Origin: Celoporthe dispersa | Taxonomy: Eukaryota > Ascomycota > Sordariomycetes > Diaporthales > Cryphonectriaceae | DNA length: 64,000 nucleotides | NCBI GenBank assembly: GCA_016584495.1 | Contig: WAID01000009.1 | Coordinates: 1,612,001-1,676,000 of the forward strand | Direction of reading: 5' to 3' | In this document: positions 35,365 to 46,634 of the stretch, one piece after another | Position numbering within the stretch: the stretch's first letter is position 1 | How the letters are laid out: every line of letters begins with the position of its first letter | Made by a program: the position numbers and the translations under genes | The notes under the pieces: generated by a model | Seen by the model: only the letters and a program-made list of their open reading frames with translations | What the model was told of the DNA's origin: nothing | The model's database searches: none

Positions 35365-36892
35365 CTCTAAGGGACCCTTTTCTCTCTCTCTCTCTCTCTC
35401 TTTTCCTTCTAGGCTGATGGGCGAGCCTCTGGTCAGTGACGGTGGATCAGGTCGGATGAAAATCGTCGGCGGCACGGTGGGATATTGCGGTGTAAGCCTT
35501 GGGCAGTGGCAGTGAGTCGTGCTCGTTAACGTCTGACGGCAGGCGGGAATGACGTCTGAAGGGGTCTCCGCCTTGTCGGCTGCTGCTGCTGCTGTTATTG
35601 CTGCTACCGTTGCGGAGAGGGGATGTAAATGTGAGAGGATTCACTGCCTTCGGGTCCAATATACAAGACAGGTGAGGAGAAGAGCATGCATGTGACCAAC
35701 AAAGGAGAAAAAAGGCCCCCAGTGTGGTGCTTGAAAGGAGAGGGAGGGACAGAGGCCTCAGGATGGTTCGTAGGAGATAGGCGGGTGCGGCTCCGACCTG
35801 CGCATGGGACTCGAGGTAGAGGCTGTGGGATCGTAGGGTCCCCTGTCAAGAGCCTTGGGCGGTATGACTGATTCTCGACCACTGACCAATGGCAGTAAGG
35901 GTTTGCAGGAATGGACCATGGGCGTAGGGAAGGGTGTGGGTGTGGGTGTGTCTGTGCCTGGCTGAACGAAGGTCCATAGGGAGGAGAGGGGAGGAGGAGG
36001 TGGTTTCTGGGTCAGGCTGGCAGGCTGCCATCTGCTTCGTAAGTAGCAGTCATCTCCAGCTGCTTTTGACTGACTGACTGACTGACTGACTGATGAGTAC
36101 AAGGTTCTGATGCATGCAGCCACAGCAGCAGCAGCAGCAGCAGCAGCCAGGGCAGCAGCAGCCTATACCAGAGTAGCAGTGCCATGCTAGGTACGGTAGG
36201 TACTTGGGTACAGTACTACAACAAAAGGTACCACTCCACTATACGCATGGTAATAGTAGGGCCCAGTATACCACTAGAGCCTCGGTAGCTGTTATCGCCG
36301 GCCCTCTAGGCTCGTTATCAGCGTCACCACCCCCCTGTCTCCCTCTTGTCCGCCTGACGTTATCGCCCTGCGCCCCTGCCACCCGCTGCCACTCTATTTT
36401 CCCTCCCCGCCTTACACGCCCAGCTCCCCTGTTGTGATCATCAGTTCTCACATCGACGTCAGCTCTCCTGCTCCACCGGGAGGGATGTGAGACCATCCTC
36501 GTGCTTAAACCTCCTGCCTCCCCTTCTCCCCAGTAATTCTTTTTTTCTTCTTTTTTTTGTCCTTGTGTCTCCCTCTCAACAATGCTGGGCTCGTGATACC
36601 TCTGTCCTCTGGTCCCCCACCTTGTGCCACCGCGCGAGATCTTTCAACACCTTGGGTGCTCTTGATCTGCTCACGAGACCTACCGTCTCGGTTCCTGAGC
36701 TCCCCCTCTCAGCTCCCCCCATCTCCGACGACAGATCTACCTCGCCTGATCCGACCTCATCCAGCCGACACTCTAACCCTCCCATACCAGAGCCCCGGGA
36801 CGTGATCATTATCCCTCCTACATCCCGAACCAAGAATCCGGTCACCACCCCCCCCGCCCGCCACCTTCTTCCCAGATCCAGACCCGCCCCTC
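35365..36892. promoter_or_regulatory. Divergent intergenic region between pns1-like and Rab4-like genes
   Basis: Both genes start outward from this 1.5 kb. It contains a (TC)n run at about 35381-35402, seven copies of CTGA at 36067-36094 and a CAG run at about 36122-36146. The last 350 bases before the Rab start are CT-rich leader sequence. No gene is supported. Confidence 0.45.
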
Positions 36893-37682
36893 ATGTCCTC
36901 ACCACCGTGGGACTACATCGCCAAGCTGGTCTGCATAGGCGACTCCGGCTGCGGCAAGTCCAGCCTGACGATCCGCCTCTGCGAGGGCCGCTTTGTCCAG
37001 CACCACGATGTCACCATCGGCGTCGAGTTCGGCTCACGGATAGTACCCGTCGGCGCACCACACTCCAAACCGCCCCGGGCGCCGCAGCCCGCCGAGACAT
37101 CATCAGCCGACGCCGCCGACGACTCCTCACAGCCGCCCAAGCCCGAGGGCCTCCCGCCGCCCCCGCTGAGGCAGGAACCCCCGCCGCCCCAGAAGCACAT
37201 GAAGCTGTCCCTCTGGGACACCGCGGGCCAGGGAGACCTACAAGTCCGTCACGCGCTCCTACTTCCGCGGCGCCTCGGGCGCCCTGCTGGTCTTCGACAT
37301 CTCCCGCAAGGCCACCTTCGAGCACGTCACCGACTGGCTCAACGACCTGCGCCAGATCGCCGAGCCGGATATCGTCGTCATCCTCGTCGGCAACAAGGCC
37401 GACCTCGCCTCCGAGAAGCGCGAGGTCGCCGAGGCCGAGGCCCGCGACTGGGCGAGGCGGAACGGCGTGCTGCAATACGTCGAGACCAGCGCCAAGAGCG
37501 GCGAGGGCGTCGAGGAGGCCTTCCTGGCCGTGGCGGAGAGGATATACCAGAATATCATGGCCGGCAAGTACGACCTGAACGACAGGCGGTCCGGCGTCAA
37601 GGGGTCCGCGGCTGGCTGGGGAGGCGGGGCAAATGTCAGGCTGGAGCAGGAGAAGGGCAGGAATGGGGGCATGTGCTGTTGA
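36893..37682 (+). CDS. Rab-family small GTPase (Rab4-like), apparent +1 frameshift
   Basis: One exon gives 262 aa once one base is removed. The G-box motifs are all present: GDSGCGKSS (G1), switch I with HHDVTIGVEFG, WDTAGQ (G3), NKAD (G4) and ETSAK (G5). The C-terminal CC is the double-geranylgeranylation signal. Such Rabs control endosomal recycling and vesicle traffic. A Pro-rich loop of ~50 residues (about 37043-37191) separates switch I from WDTAGQ; it could be a genuine fungal insertion or an in-phase intron, because GTACCC...CCCAG ends fit. The frame breaks at GGG 37231-37233, immediately after WDTAGQ. Removing one G continues as ETYKSVTRSYFRGASG, which is highly conserved, so an error is far more likely than a pseudogene. 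Confidence 0.88.
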
Positions 37683-38340
37683 GGCAAGCAAAGGCATCAC
37701 AACGACCCAGTCAGGTCGGGCGTCAGCGCAGGTGGGCCGGAAGCGATGTCTATGGACTGATGTGCCACTCAGAATTGCTCAGAGCACGAATTTCTTTTTT
37801 TTTCTTTCCCTTTTGATCTTATGAAAGGCCTCATTAGGTTGATACCCCCTTATGGCCAGGACGCATCTCTTTCTTTCTGGTTTTTGTCCCCCTCCCGGTC
37901 CAAAATATGTACTAGTTCCGAGATCACTGTACAGCATTGTAATACATAATAAGCAGGGACCAAGGGGGGAGGGGGGGGATATATACATATCTATCACCTG
38001 GCATAGGAAAATGTGGTCGGCAAGTCATCGAATTTAGAGCATAATGGAGATATGGCATTACTAGACCGACTGATCCTAAGACCTTCTTCTGCTCCCCCCA
38101 TTGCTCATCAACCCTCAAGAGTTCATCCTTACACACGTCCGGAAACTCCGTCCCTGTCCTGACCATCCATATGCAGCAATGTCGGCCATGCCGCCGCGCC
38201 CAGAGTCCAATGGAGTCAAGCTGAGATTGTCCCGCGAATGAAATTTCCCGATTATAGTAGCGACCATCGAAAGAGAAGTAGCAAAATGAGTGCGCCTTTC
38301 CTTCCCTTCCGTTCCTTTTTTTTTTTTACACACACACACA
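37683..38340. other. Convergent intergenic region between Rab and pmt2 genes
   Basis: The 658 bases contain only 3' regions, with T runs at about 37795-37812 and 38316-38326 followed by a short CA repeat. No gene is seen. Confidence 0.4.
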
Positions 38341-40882
38341 CTAGTCAGTCATCCTCCAGCTGTTGAACCACTTCATGTAGCTGTACTGCAGGTTCGAACC
38401 GCTCATGCCCCAGCAGATGGGCATGAAGTAGATGTACAGTCCGATCGTGATGCTGTACAGGGCACCGTACATGATGTGCTGGATGATTTGGGCCCTGTTG
38501 CGGAGGCACCAGTCCACCAGGAAACCTGTCGTCAAGATGGCAAAGTATAGAGCCGGGTAGTAGTGGTGGACGTAGGTGACACGAGCCATGACGACGAATG
38601 GCAGGTAGTGCAAGAACCATCCGATGACTGGGTAGAGACCAGCGTAGTGAATGTGGTCGATCTCAGACTGGTTGAGCTCCTTGAACCCGCGCTGCCACCG
38701 GACGACGTACCAGGCGACAGTCAGGCCGAGGAGGCCGAGGGAGATCGTCGAACCCCAGTAGACGAAAGGGTTGCCAAGAAGGAAGTACTTGATGATGTTG
38801 TCGTCCCAGCCACACATGCGCAGTCCGACGTTGAGGATCGGCCACTGCCACCATTGAGAAGCCAGGTCGTCCTGCTTGTCTGGGTCTGGCACCAGGGCGT
38901 TGTTGGACGTCATCATGGCAACGTTGAGGTGGATAAAGTCGTGGATGAACGGCGACTTGTACTGGCCAGGCTTGGCAGGGGGCAGCTTGTCGTTCCAGTG
39001 GGCCTCCACGTTCCAGTGCGTGTAGGTGTCGCGGGGGTTGTTGTCCTTGGTGCAGGTGACTTCGATCTGCCGGAAACCCCACTGTGGCAGGTTGACATTG
39101 CCAGCTCGGAGGTAGCAACCAAGAACCTCGTGTCTCAAGCGGAAGGCGGTGGTCAGGGTTCGGATCCTGCTGCGATCGTTGGAGGCAACGTCGCGGACAA
39201 CCTCAACCTTCCAGTGGTCCTTGTCATCACCCACGGTCAGGTTGCCATAGCTGGAGACCTCCTTGTCAGCCTTGGTGACAGGTGCAGAGATATCGTGTGA
39301 ATGCAGGTTGCGGCCAGTCTGAGCGTGAATGAAACGAATGATATCGCCATCGCCGAAGAAGCGAGGCTCAGCGTTCTCGTCGTAATCGGCATCGCGGCGG
39401 TTGGGGTAGAAGAACCAGTCGTTGTTGGCATCTTTGTGGTGGTAGCAGGTAACCTGTTGCTGGTTGGAGCCCTCGGGGTACGTCTGTACGTGGGAATGCA
39501 AAAGGCCACTGTTTCAAGTTAGCATCCTCCAAGATTCTCTGCTCGTGCGCATAGGTTAATCTCACCCTCCATATCCCATGTTCTTGATCGTCGCGCGAGA
39601 ACCATAAGCTACCTCCAGAGGGCTGTTCTGGCCCACTTCGGTGCCACGCAGGTTCGCCTGGAAAAGAGAGCTCATCTGCGCATCGCCAGGGCCGGTATCG
39701 GTCAGGACGGCGAAATGGATCGCGAAGCTGAGCATGTAGATCAGGAAGGGAAGAACGATTAGGCCGACCACCCTGGAAACCACATGAGCTCCGAGCTCAA
39801 CCTAGACGCATGTCAGGATCCGAGCACGCCACAAAGCAGGGGAGGAGTACGCACGACAGGCATCTTAAGGTTGCCAAACTTGTTCCACAGATCCTCGATG
39901 GTATAAAGACCAACCAGCGCAGTGACGAAGAGCCCGACCAATTTAACACTAGTAACACAGCCGATGCTGAACCCAGTCATGAACAGCCAGAAGAACCATT
40001 CGGGCTCAAAGCTCTTGTCCTGCAGCCGGTGGAATTTTGCCCAGCAGAGAGTCGTGGCGACGGTACCGCAGAGCAGCATAGAGTCGAGAAGGATGAACCG
40101 GCTGATGGTGGTGTACGAGTTCTCGCAGAGCACCATCAGCGTGACAAACCAGACCGCGGGACGCCGAAGGTTGAGTTCCTTGGCAGTCCAATATGCCATA
40201 GGCACGCAGACTGCGCCGAAAAGGGCGTTGAACTGACGCATGAAGGTGTAGTTGACATCTACAGGGTAGTGCTCTCCGGACTTGAATTCGAAGGAACCGT
40301 TATATCCAGCCAAGTACCCAGAGAGACCGACCAGAAGCTTTCCCAGAGGCGGCTACTCTATTGTCAGCAGGAGACACAAAATCCCACCCTCCCATAGGGG
40401 TTGCTCACATGGACATCGAAATAGTATTCGTGCTTCAAGTAATGGGATCCGAACTTTCCGAAGCTGTGATGCAGGCCTCGTGTCAGCAAATAGTGTCGCC
40501 TGGTATAGGATCTGGAAGACGACACAAGGGACGTACTGGGCCTCGTCCCATGTGACGATATCAGAGATTCCAATCTTGTACAGTCGGGTGAAGAGAGCAA
40601 GGGCCGTGAAGACGAGGGGAGCTATGACGAACTCCCACTCCTCGAGTGTCTGGAGAAAGGATGGCTGCTGAAAGTCATTGATGTCAGCGCAAGACCTCTC
40701 ATGATACGGTCGTGAAAACGGATGCGGGCGGAGGAGTCGGACCTTTTTGCCTGCTGCTTCTTCTTGTCGTCGACCTCGGGCTGACCCTGGACGGCGTCAG
40801 CCTGCCCAGGCACATTGCGCCGTCGCAGGGCATTGTTGGCATCAGCGCCAGAGGCGACAGCGGCCTTCTCAGCGGCGGCCAT
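38341..40882 (-). CDS. pmt2: Protein O-mannosyltransferase, PMT2 family
   Basis: Six minus-strand exons are inferred: 40882-40743, 40667-40537, 40463-40409, 40352-39855, 39801-39566 and 39508-38341, for about 742 aa. Pmt2 transfers mannose from dolichol-phosphate mannose to Ser/Thr in the ER lumen and is normally paired with a PMT1-type partner. The splice joining WDEA and HFGKFGSHYLK rebuilds the conserved loop-1 DE motif. PPLGKLLVGLSGYLAGYNG follows. MIR repeats occupy the central lumenal loop (from about HSHVQTYPEG to the HNVE-like segment), and several transmembrane helices end at MPICWGMSG. Exons 2-6 join in phase. Exon 1 does not: the only sensible donor (GGTCCG at 40743-40739) leaves one base too few, suggesting a missing G or an unusual donor. 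The N-terminal sequence up to KKKQQAK is therefore approximate. Confidence 0.9.
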
Positions 40883-42392
40883 TGTCGTGTTCGGGCGTGT
40901 TCAATCCAGACAGACTGTGCTGCGTCTTAGGAACCACGGTAGAACGAAAAAGCGTGGGGGGAAAGGGTCGGTTGTTTGAACGAAAGTGTCGAAAGGGCGA
41001 GGAGGAATGTCAAGGGTCGAAGTGGTCTGTCCTCGAGGCTCTGTCGAACAAGAACCTAGCTGCTTTTAGTAGGACATTGATCCCATCGAAGGAGAAGAGA
41101 AGACGGACAAAAAAACACGGCCTCCAGAGGCAGGAGGGTGATGGTCGCAGGCGAAGACAGAGCTTCGTTAGGAAATCAAGGGATGGACAGGTCGACGGTG
41201 GAAATAATTGAAGGTGGCCTTTCGCAGCAGCTACGGCTGTGCTGAAGTGCAATTGCGTGTTACCTACAGGAGCATCCCTGCAGGAGCAAGCAATCTGACA
41301 TGGCGGTACGTACCGCGCAAGCTCCAATTTGATTTGGTCTTGGGTGTTCAGGTGGTAGCTAAGTGGGGTCCGACGGGGGTCTTCCTGGCACCAGATCAGT
41401 ACCCCTTCACCATTTAGACGAGAGGGGACGAGGGGTTCAGCCGTCCAGGTACGAACAAACGACTCCCCCAAGGCTGCTACTACCCCTTCTATTCTCCCAC
41501 CCATCACTCACACAGCATGAACACGCCTCTGCTGACTTATGCCGTCTTGTCTACTGTGATTCAGCGATGCATGCCCTAACGCTGACTTCTTGTGATGAAT
41601 GGAAAAAGCAATCTGGAACCTAGCCAAGGTCTGTAGGTTGTACATACGTATCCCACCAAACTTGCCCCTGACCACAAGGAAATATGGCCACCAGTGTGGG
41701 CCGCCAGACGCCGTCGTAAAGGCGACTTTGGCAAAAGCCAATGTGCTACGACCGCTGGCGTGCTCTCTAATGCGAACAGTAAAATTATTGGCGAGCACTA
41801 TGGTAAGAAATTGTTGGGTTATCGAGGTTTCAACGCCCGCGTTTGCTTGTGTCCCCGTCCCAGCGGTCTTGGTCGAACAATAAATGATCACACCGAGGCA
41901 GGATCACGGTTCTGAAGTCAAGACAGCCTACCAACAGCTGCAGAGGGCTATATCAGACGCAGCAGCTGGATCCGTGGCCTTTTATTGCTACAGGACCATG
42001 TCCCGTCCCTCAGAGAACAAGTCCTCGGCGACCCTGCCCTCGCAGGATAAGTCAGTCCTATTGTGGTCCTTGCTATAGCTTTCCCTGGAGGGCAGATGCG
42101 GCTGAAACCTTACCTGAACTTCCATGGATGGCCCCCTCCCACGTGGATGAGAGGTAGGCGACCCAGACCAGCCTCTCAGCCAGCGTCTGGTTCGCACTGA
42201 AGATGGTCGCATCTTGGCAGCGACGCCTTCGTCGTGTGAGGGACGTTCAGCTGGGAAGACACGCACCCAAAACCCTGCAAACATAAAATGTTTCGTTGTG
42301 CGGCTTCCGTGATCATCTTCTCCAGCACCACCTTTCACTCCTTGCAAAAAAAAAGAAAGAGAGAAAAGACTTTGTTCATATACGCGCCCGCC
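40883..42392. other. Intergenic region upstream of pmt2, no gene seen
   Basis: The pmt2 promoter lies in the first few hundred bases. The remaining ~1 kb carries several open frames of up to 165 codons without domain or splice support. It is adjacent to a decayed HET gene and may be degraded sequence. Confidence 0.4.
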
Positions 42393-43294
42393 ATGACATT
42401 CCAGTATATGCCGCTGCAGATCGACGAGATCTGGCTCCTTCGTCTCAGCACCGGTGGAAATGGCCAGCCTATGCTCCTTCGAGATGGTACATGTCTCCCT
42501 GCGCTCTCACCCGACATATGCAGCACTTTCTTACACTTGATGTCCGCCAGGGAACACTGACTCGGTACTTCTGAATAGGATGCATGTCCCCACCCGTCAA
42601 AGCCTACATGGCGCCCTTGAACAGATCACATCGGCCTGGATGCGGCATGTGAGGGATGGAGGATACCTCTGGGTCGACGCCATCTGCATCAACCAAGACC
42701 CCGTCGACCCCGTCTCCCTCAACGAACGCGACGTCCAGATATCCTTACGACATCGATCTACATCCAGGCCTCCAAGGTCCTCGACTCGCATTCGGGCTCA
42801 TAGATCGTTTCGGGAAGTGCTATCACCAGATCCTTAAAGACGCAAGACCATACCGGCCATAGTGGTGGCGGAAGCCTCAGCGCAGTCCTGGCGACGACAA
42901 TGCCGAGTCCATGCTCAGGCTAGCACCATCCAAGAACAAGAAGATATTCGATGTTCCCCCCTTTCTCTCAAGGCTGAGGGCTGAGCTGGCCCTAACAGAG
43001 TACAGGTACCAGATGGAGATTTGGAGTGCCAAAACCAAGGCCTTCACACCGAGGGGCCTTGGGGCCTCACGCACAAGCTACTCCCTGCTGTCACACCGAA
43101 TACGGCTATTGTGGGAGATGAGTTATGGGCACCGGCTAACGGGCAGGTTTTTGTACTTGTTGAGAACGGTGGACCAGGAAAGAAGGAGACACATGCTCGT
43201 TGGGGAGAGCTATGCGCATGGGCTCATGGACGGGGAGGTGGTTAGGATGATGAGCAGAGGTGAAGTGAGTTTGGTGGATGTCGTGCTCGTCTGA
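42393..43294 (+). pseudogene. Decayed HET-domain (heterokaryon incompatibility) gene
   Basis: The fragment begins MTFQYMPLQIDEIWLLRL, like the start of many HET proteins. An in-phase GTACAT...GAATAG intron joins it to MHVPTRQSLHGALEQI. The HET hallmark LWVDAICINQDP follows at about 42670-42705. The YEALSYxWG block that should lie between is absent. After NERDVQ the frame breaks: a different frame carries IYIQASKVL and soon stops. Further on, C-terminal pieces typical of these proteins occur in two frames (GDELWAPANGQVF, then VGESYAHGLMDGEVV). Several shifts, an internal deletion and a total length of 0.9 kb against the usual 2 kb or more point to a relic. HET genes trigger incompatibility reactions between unlike strains. 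Confidence 0.75.
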
Positions 43295-44603
43295 TCCAAA
43301 GCGGGTCAAGTCGCGAGGGCCTCCTCGCCACACACTAATACTTTACGCTTGCGAGCAGATACATGATACATCCAGAGGCGATGTTACAGCGAGCGGAGAC
43401 ACCGTCCTGCATATGATTGATTTTTTTTTTAAAAAAAAAAGTGAGATCGCTCGTGTTGTTGTCACCCAGACTACTCACGAGTGTGCCGGTGTGTGCATGT
43501 GTATGTGTGCTTTACTGTAATGTGTAGTATGGGTGGAAGGAAATGCCTGATGTCTTTTTCCATAGGCGTTAATGCGGTGACCTTGAGAATCCATCCTCAA
43601 CTCAGCACATTGTAATACTACTTACTACCTGGGCCAGGGGCAACCGCGAAGTTGTGTTTTCTGGAGGCTCTATCATGGGTATCCGTCTCCAAGACTAAAC
43701 TTGATTAATATACTAAGTAATAACCTAACCAAAACCACCAATCTCAAGCCACACCTGTTTGTTATGCCTTCGGAAGCCGAGGTGTTGTCGACGGAGTCGA
43801 TAGATAGGATATCCAGAAATTATTTATTTTCTTGATGTTACTCTCGCGTGTTGGAGCTAGTGAGGAATAGCTGCTCCGGACCCTGAGACCGGTGTAGAGT
43901 GGCGTAGTCTTGTGAACACCACCACCATATGAGGCCACGGCTCTCTCCACAACCGCCCATCCCTTACTTTTCTCATTCCCCTTTTCTCGTTCGATCGACT
44001 GCACTCTGATAGATGAAGAGGCTGATTAAGGTCATTCAAGGAAGCAATGTCATAGGTTTCTCTCTGCCATAATACGAAATCACGCTGGAGCAGGGCAGAT
44101 GATTCCAAACTTTTGGCTCACGCATCTACACGTGAGACTGCCTGGAATTATTGGCTTTGGTCGTGTCCTCCCTTCTCCCCGAGTTGCGTGCTTCACATTA
44201 ATAATCTAAGCAGCATTCCGCCCATCGCGATTGGAGCCCGCTCCTCTTGGCCCGGTCACAAAGCCTACGCAATCAATAGAGCATGCAACACATCTTTCTG
44301 TCCTACCTCGACCTCCGATGATCACACCCAGGCCTCGACCCCGGCAGGAGGGTAGCCCTGGTGTCTCATGCAGTGAGACGTAATAGGAAATCATCTGTAT
44401 CCTAGCCGCAGGCTCGTAGCGGCCGGCCATCCGAGGAAGAGTCTGCCCCGTGCATGGTACACAATTTTTCTGTCCCTCGAGGGCACCTGGCTCAGGTATA
44501 AAAGGGCCGTGGACGCCCTGCTAGGAGAGCGATGATATCCTCACTTGCGTCCGTACACCGTTAGATCGTTGTGTCTTGAGGTGGACAGGCCAGAAAAGTA
44601 TTC
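43295..44603. other. Intergenic region between the HET relic and the peroxidase gene
   Basis: The 1.3 kb contains a perfect T10-A10 junction at 43421-43440. Open frames are short and lack domains. The final 150 bases form the promoter of the peroxidase gene. Confidence 0.4.
44497..44504 (+). promoter_or_regulatory. TATA box of the heme-thiolate peroxidase gene
   Basis: TATAAAAG lies 100 bases before the start codon at 44604, at a normal distance for a fungal TATA element. Clear TATA boxes are rare in this window, which suggests an inducible gene. Confidence 0.5.
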
Positions 44604-45764
44604 ATGATGCAGTTTTGCCTTGGTCTCGCTGTCCTCGCTGGGCTCGGCTCGGCTCAGATTCCATCCTGGAAGGCCCCTGGGCCGGACGATGGTGCGAAGG
44701 ACCTCCCATACTTCCTGATACAACAGTGCTATAGTGAGCCAGACATTTGACTGACATGTCATCCAGCTCGAGGTCCCTGCCCGGGGCTCAACACCCTAGC
44801 GAACCACGGTCTACTGCCGCATTCTGGTAAAAACATTACACAAGGTAATCGCAGAGATCTGTTCCAACCCTTTCCCCTCCTCTTCGCACATAGAGAACAT
44901 TCCTGACACTACAAAGCGGACCTCTCCTACGCCATGAAGGTCGGGGTGAACCAAGATGAGACGATCTCAATCCCGCTCTTCGATATAGCGGTGACCACGA
45001 ACCCGGCCGGATGGCCTAACACCTCCTTCAACCTGCACACCTTGGGCACACATAACATCATAGAGCACGATGCGAGTCTCAGGCAAGTTCCCCCCTCCCC
45101 CCAAGGTGATTTTTTCCCCCTTCTTTTCTCTGTCTATCTCCTGTTGTGCTGGAGATGCTGGACCCCGGTAGCTTCGCGGTGCTGACACAAACTCTCTCTC
45201 TTCCTCACTTCACAGTCGCGAGGACGCTTACTTTGGCAACCAGGATATCTTCAACTGGACCGTCTTCCAGAGGACGCTAGCCGAGTGGAGAGATGATGTG
45301 ATCACCATCAACAGCTCGGCAGCAGCACGCGCCAGGGCGATCCGCAACTCGAACGCGACCAATCCTGAGTTCGGCCTGTCCAGCCTGGCCCAGGGGTTCT
45401 CAACGGGCGAAAGCATCGCATTCATCTTGGTCTTCGGGAATGTGACGACTGGTGTTGTCGAGACTGCGCCGGTTGTGTACTGGTTTGGTGAGTCTGAACT
45501 TTCCTCGCGTTGCTGCATGAGTATATATGGGGGTGGATATATGTATCGACAACTAAGGCTGACGTTAATTATTCATCTTCAGAGCACGAGCGCTTCCCAC
45601 CCGGCTACTCGCCACCCGCCAACGTCGTTAACAGCACGCAGCTCCTGGATCTGTCCGCTAGGCTGGGTGATGCTCTGTTGGCACAGGGCCTGAATATCAG
45701 TGCCATACCGGCGCCGCCGTCGTCCACGACAAAACGCTGGGACCCACATGCTGGTCTCTGGTAG
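44604..45764 (+). CDS. Secreted heme-thiolate peroxidase / unspecific peroxygenase-like protein
   Basis: Five exons (44604-44691, 44767-44844, 44917-45082, 45216-45487, 45583-45764) join in phase to 261 aa. A signal peptide (MMQFCLGLAVLAGLGSA) leads into the PCP heme-ligand motif in ARGPCPGLNTLANHG, whose Cys is about residue 34. The EHD motif in NIIEHDASLSREDAYFG (about residues 105-107) binds the heme propionate and magnesium in this family. A segment ARAIRNSNATNPEFG fits the distal-pocket region. Length is that of the short (group I) peroxygenases, which use hydrogen peroxide to oxygenate or halogenate small organics outside the cell. Intron 3 uses a GC donor (AG|GCAAGT), the accepted GC-AG class. 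Several NxS/T sites predict glycosylation. The substrate is unknown. Confidence 0.88.
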
Positions 45765-46634
45765 AGCATCCTGTTGGTGGACAAGTCCTAAGGCTTTGTA
45801 CATATGGATGGTGAAGGTGGGGTCGCCCTTCCTAGGAAACAAATGCAATGATTGCTCTTGTTGTTGATGACGATGACAAAGAGGGCAAATCCTCTAGCTG
45901 GCCCTGAGGAAGGCTCCTGTAGTAGGCACGGTAGCTCTTGTTGCTTGCTCTTTCCTGCCCGCAATGGCTTTTGATATGACTACATACAGTACTTGAGCAC
46001 CTACTAAAGTACTAAGTACTTAGTCATGAGAAATTTGTGCTCAGAGCAACCTTGTCGACATTTTGTAGAAGCGCCCTTAGTCCACCCTGGGCTACAATGT
46101 TCATGGTTATATCGAATAGAAATAAGTGTGCAAAGGTACTGTATATAATGAACACATATTAGGACCTGTGGGAATATTATGAAATGAAGAACGCGTTTGC
46201 TAGACGGAGTGCGGAGTATCTCTTGCACCGCTGGGCAGAAATGTTGCCAAGAAGATGCTGGCAAGGGGGGAGGAAAAGACATGTGAAAGCTGCACCATGG
46301 TGGTACCATAGTAGTACCATAGGACATACTGTGGTAGGTAGCATGGAATTGTAGTGGGTGCAGGCGGTCAGTACTAGAAAACCCCACTGTAACATCGGAC
46401 TTGCAGGGGTTGTGATGACTTAGGCGGACAATTGACAGCACAAAGTGCACCACACCATGACTTGGCTTGGCTTGGCTTGACTTGACTTGTCCCGACTTTC
46501 ACTTCATCCCATCCATCCAATATCTCATCACAACCTTTTTGTGCCCAGCTCTCTTCACATTCTCACCCCTATATAATCTCTGGCGTACCTCATATGGATT
46601 GATTGTCTCTTTAGACGTGACCATTGTGTCCCCA
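45765..46634. other. Intergenic region before the E3 ligase gene
   Basis: The 870 bases contain a minus-strand open frame of about 149 codons (46004-46453) without recognisable domain, and a short CTTGG/CTTGA repeat at about 46462-46492. The latter part is the promoter and leader of the next gene. Confidence 0.4.

Noticed and set aside
42393..43294. Functional HET gene with sequencing errors only
   Set aside because: An internal block of the domain is missing, and there are several shifts of different sizes plus stops, which goes beyond homopolymer error.
46004..46453. 149-codon minus-strand open frame
   Set aside because: No signal peptide, domain or splice structure; composition is non-coding.
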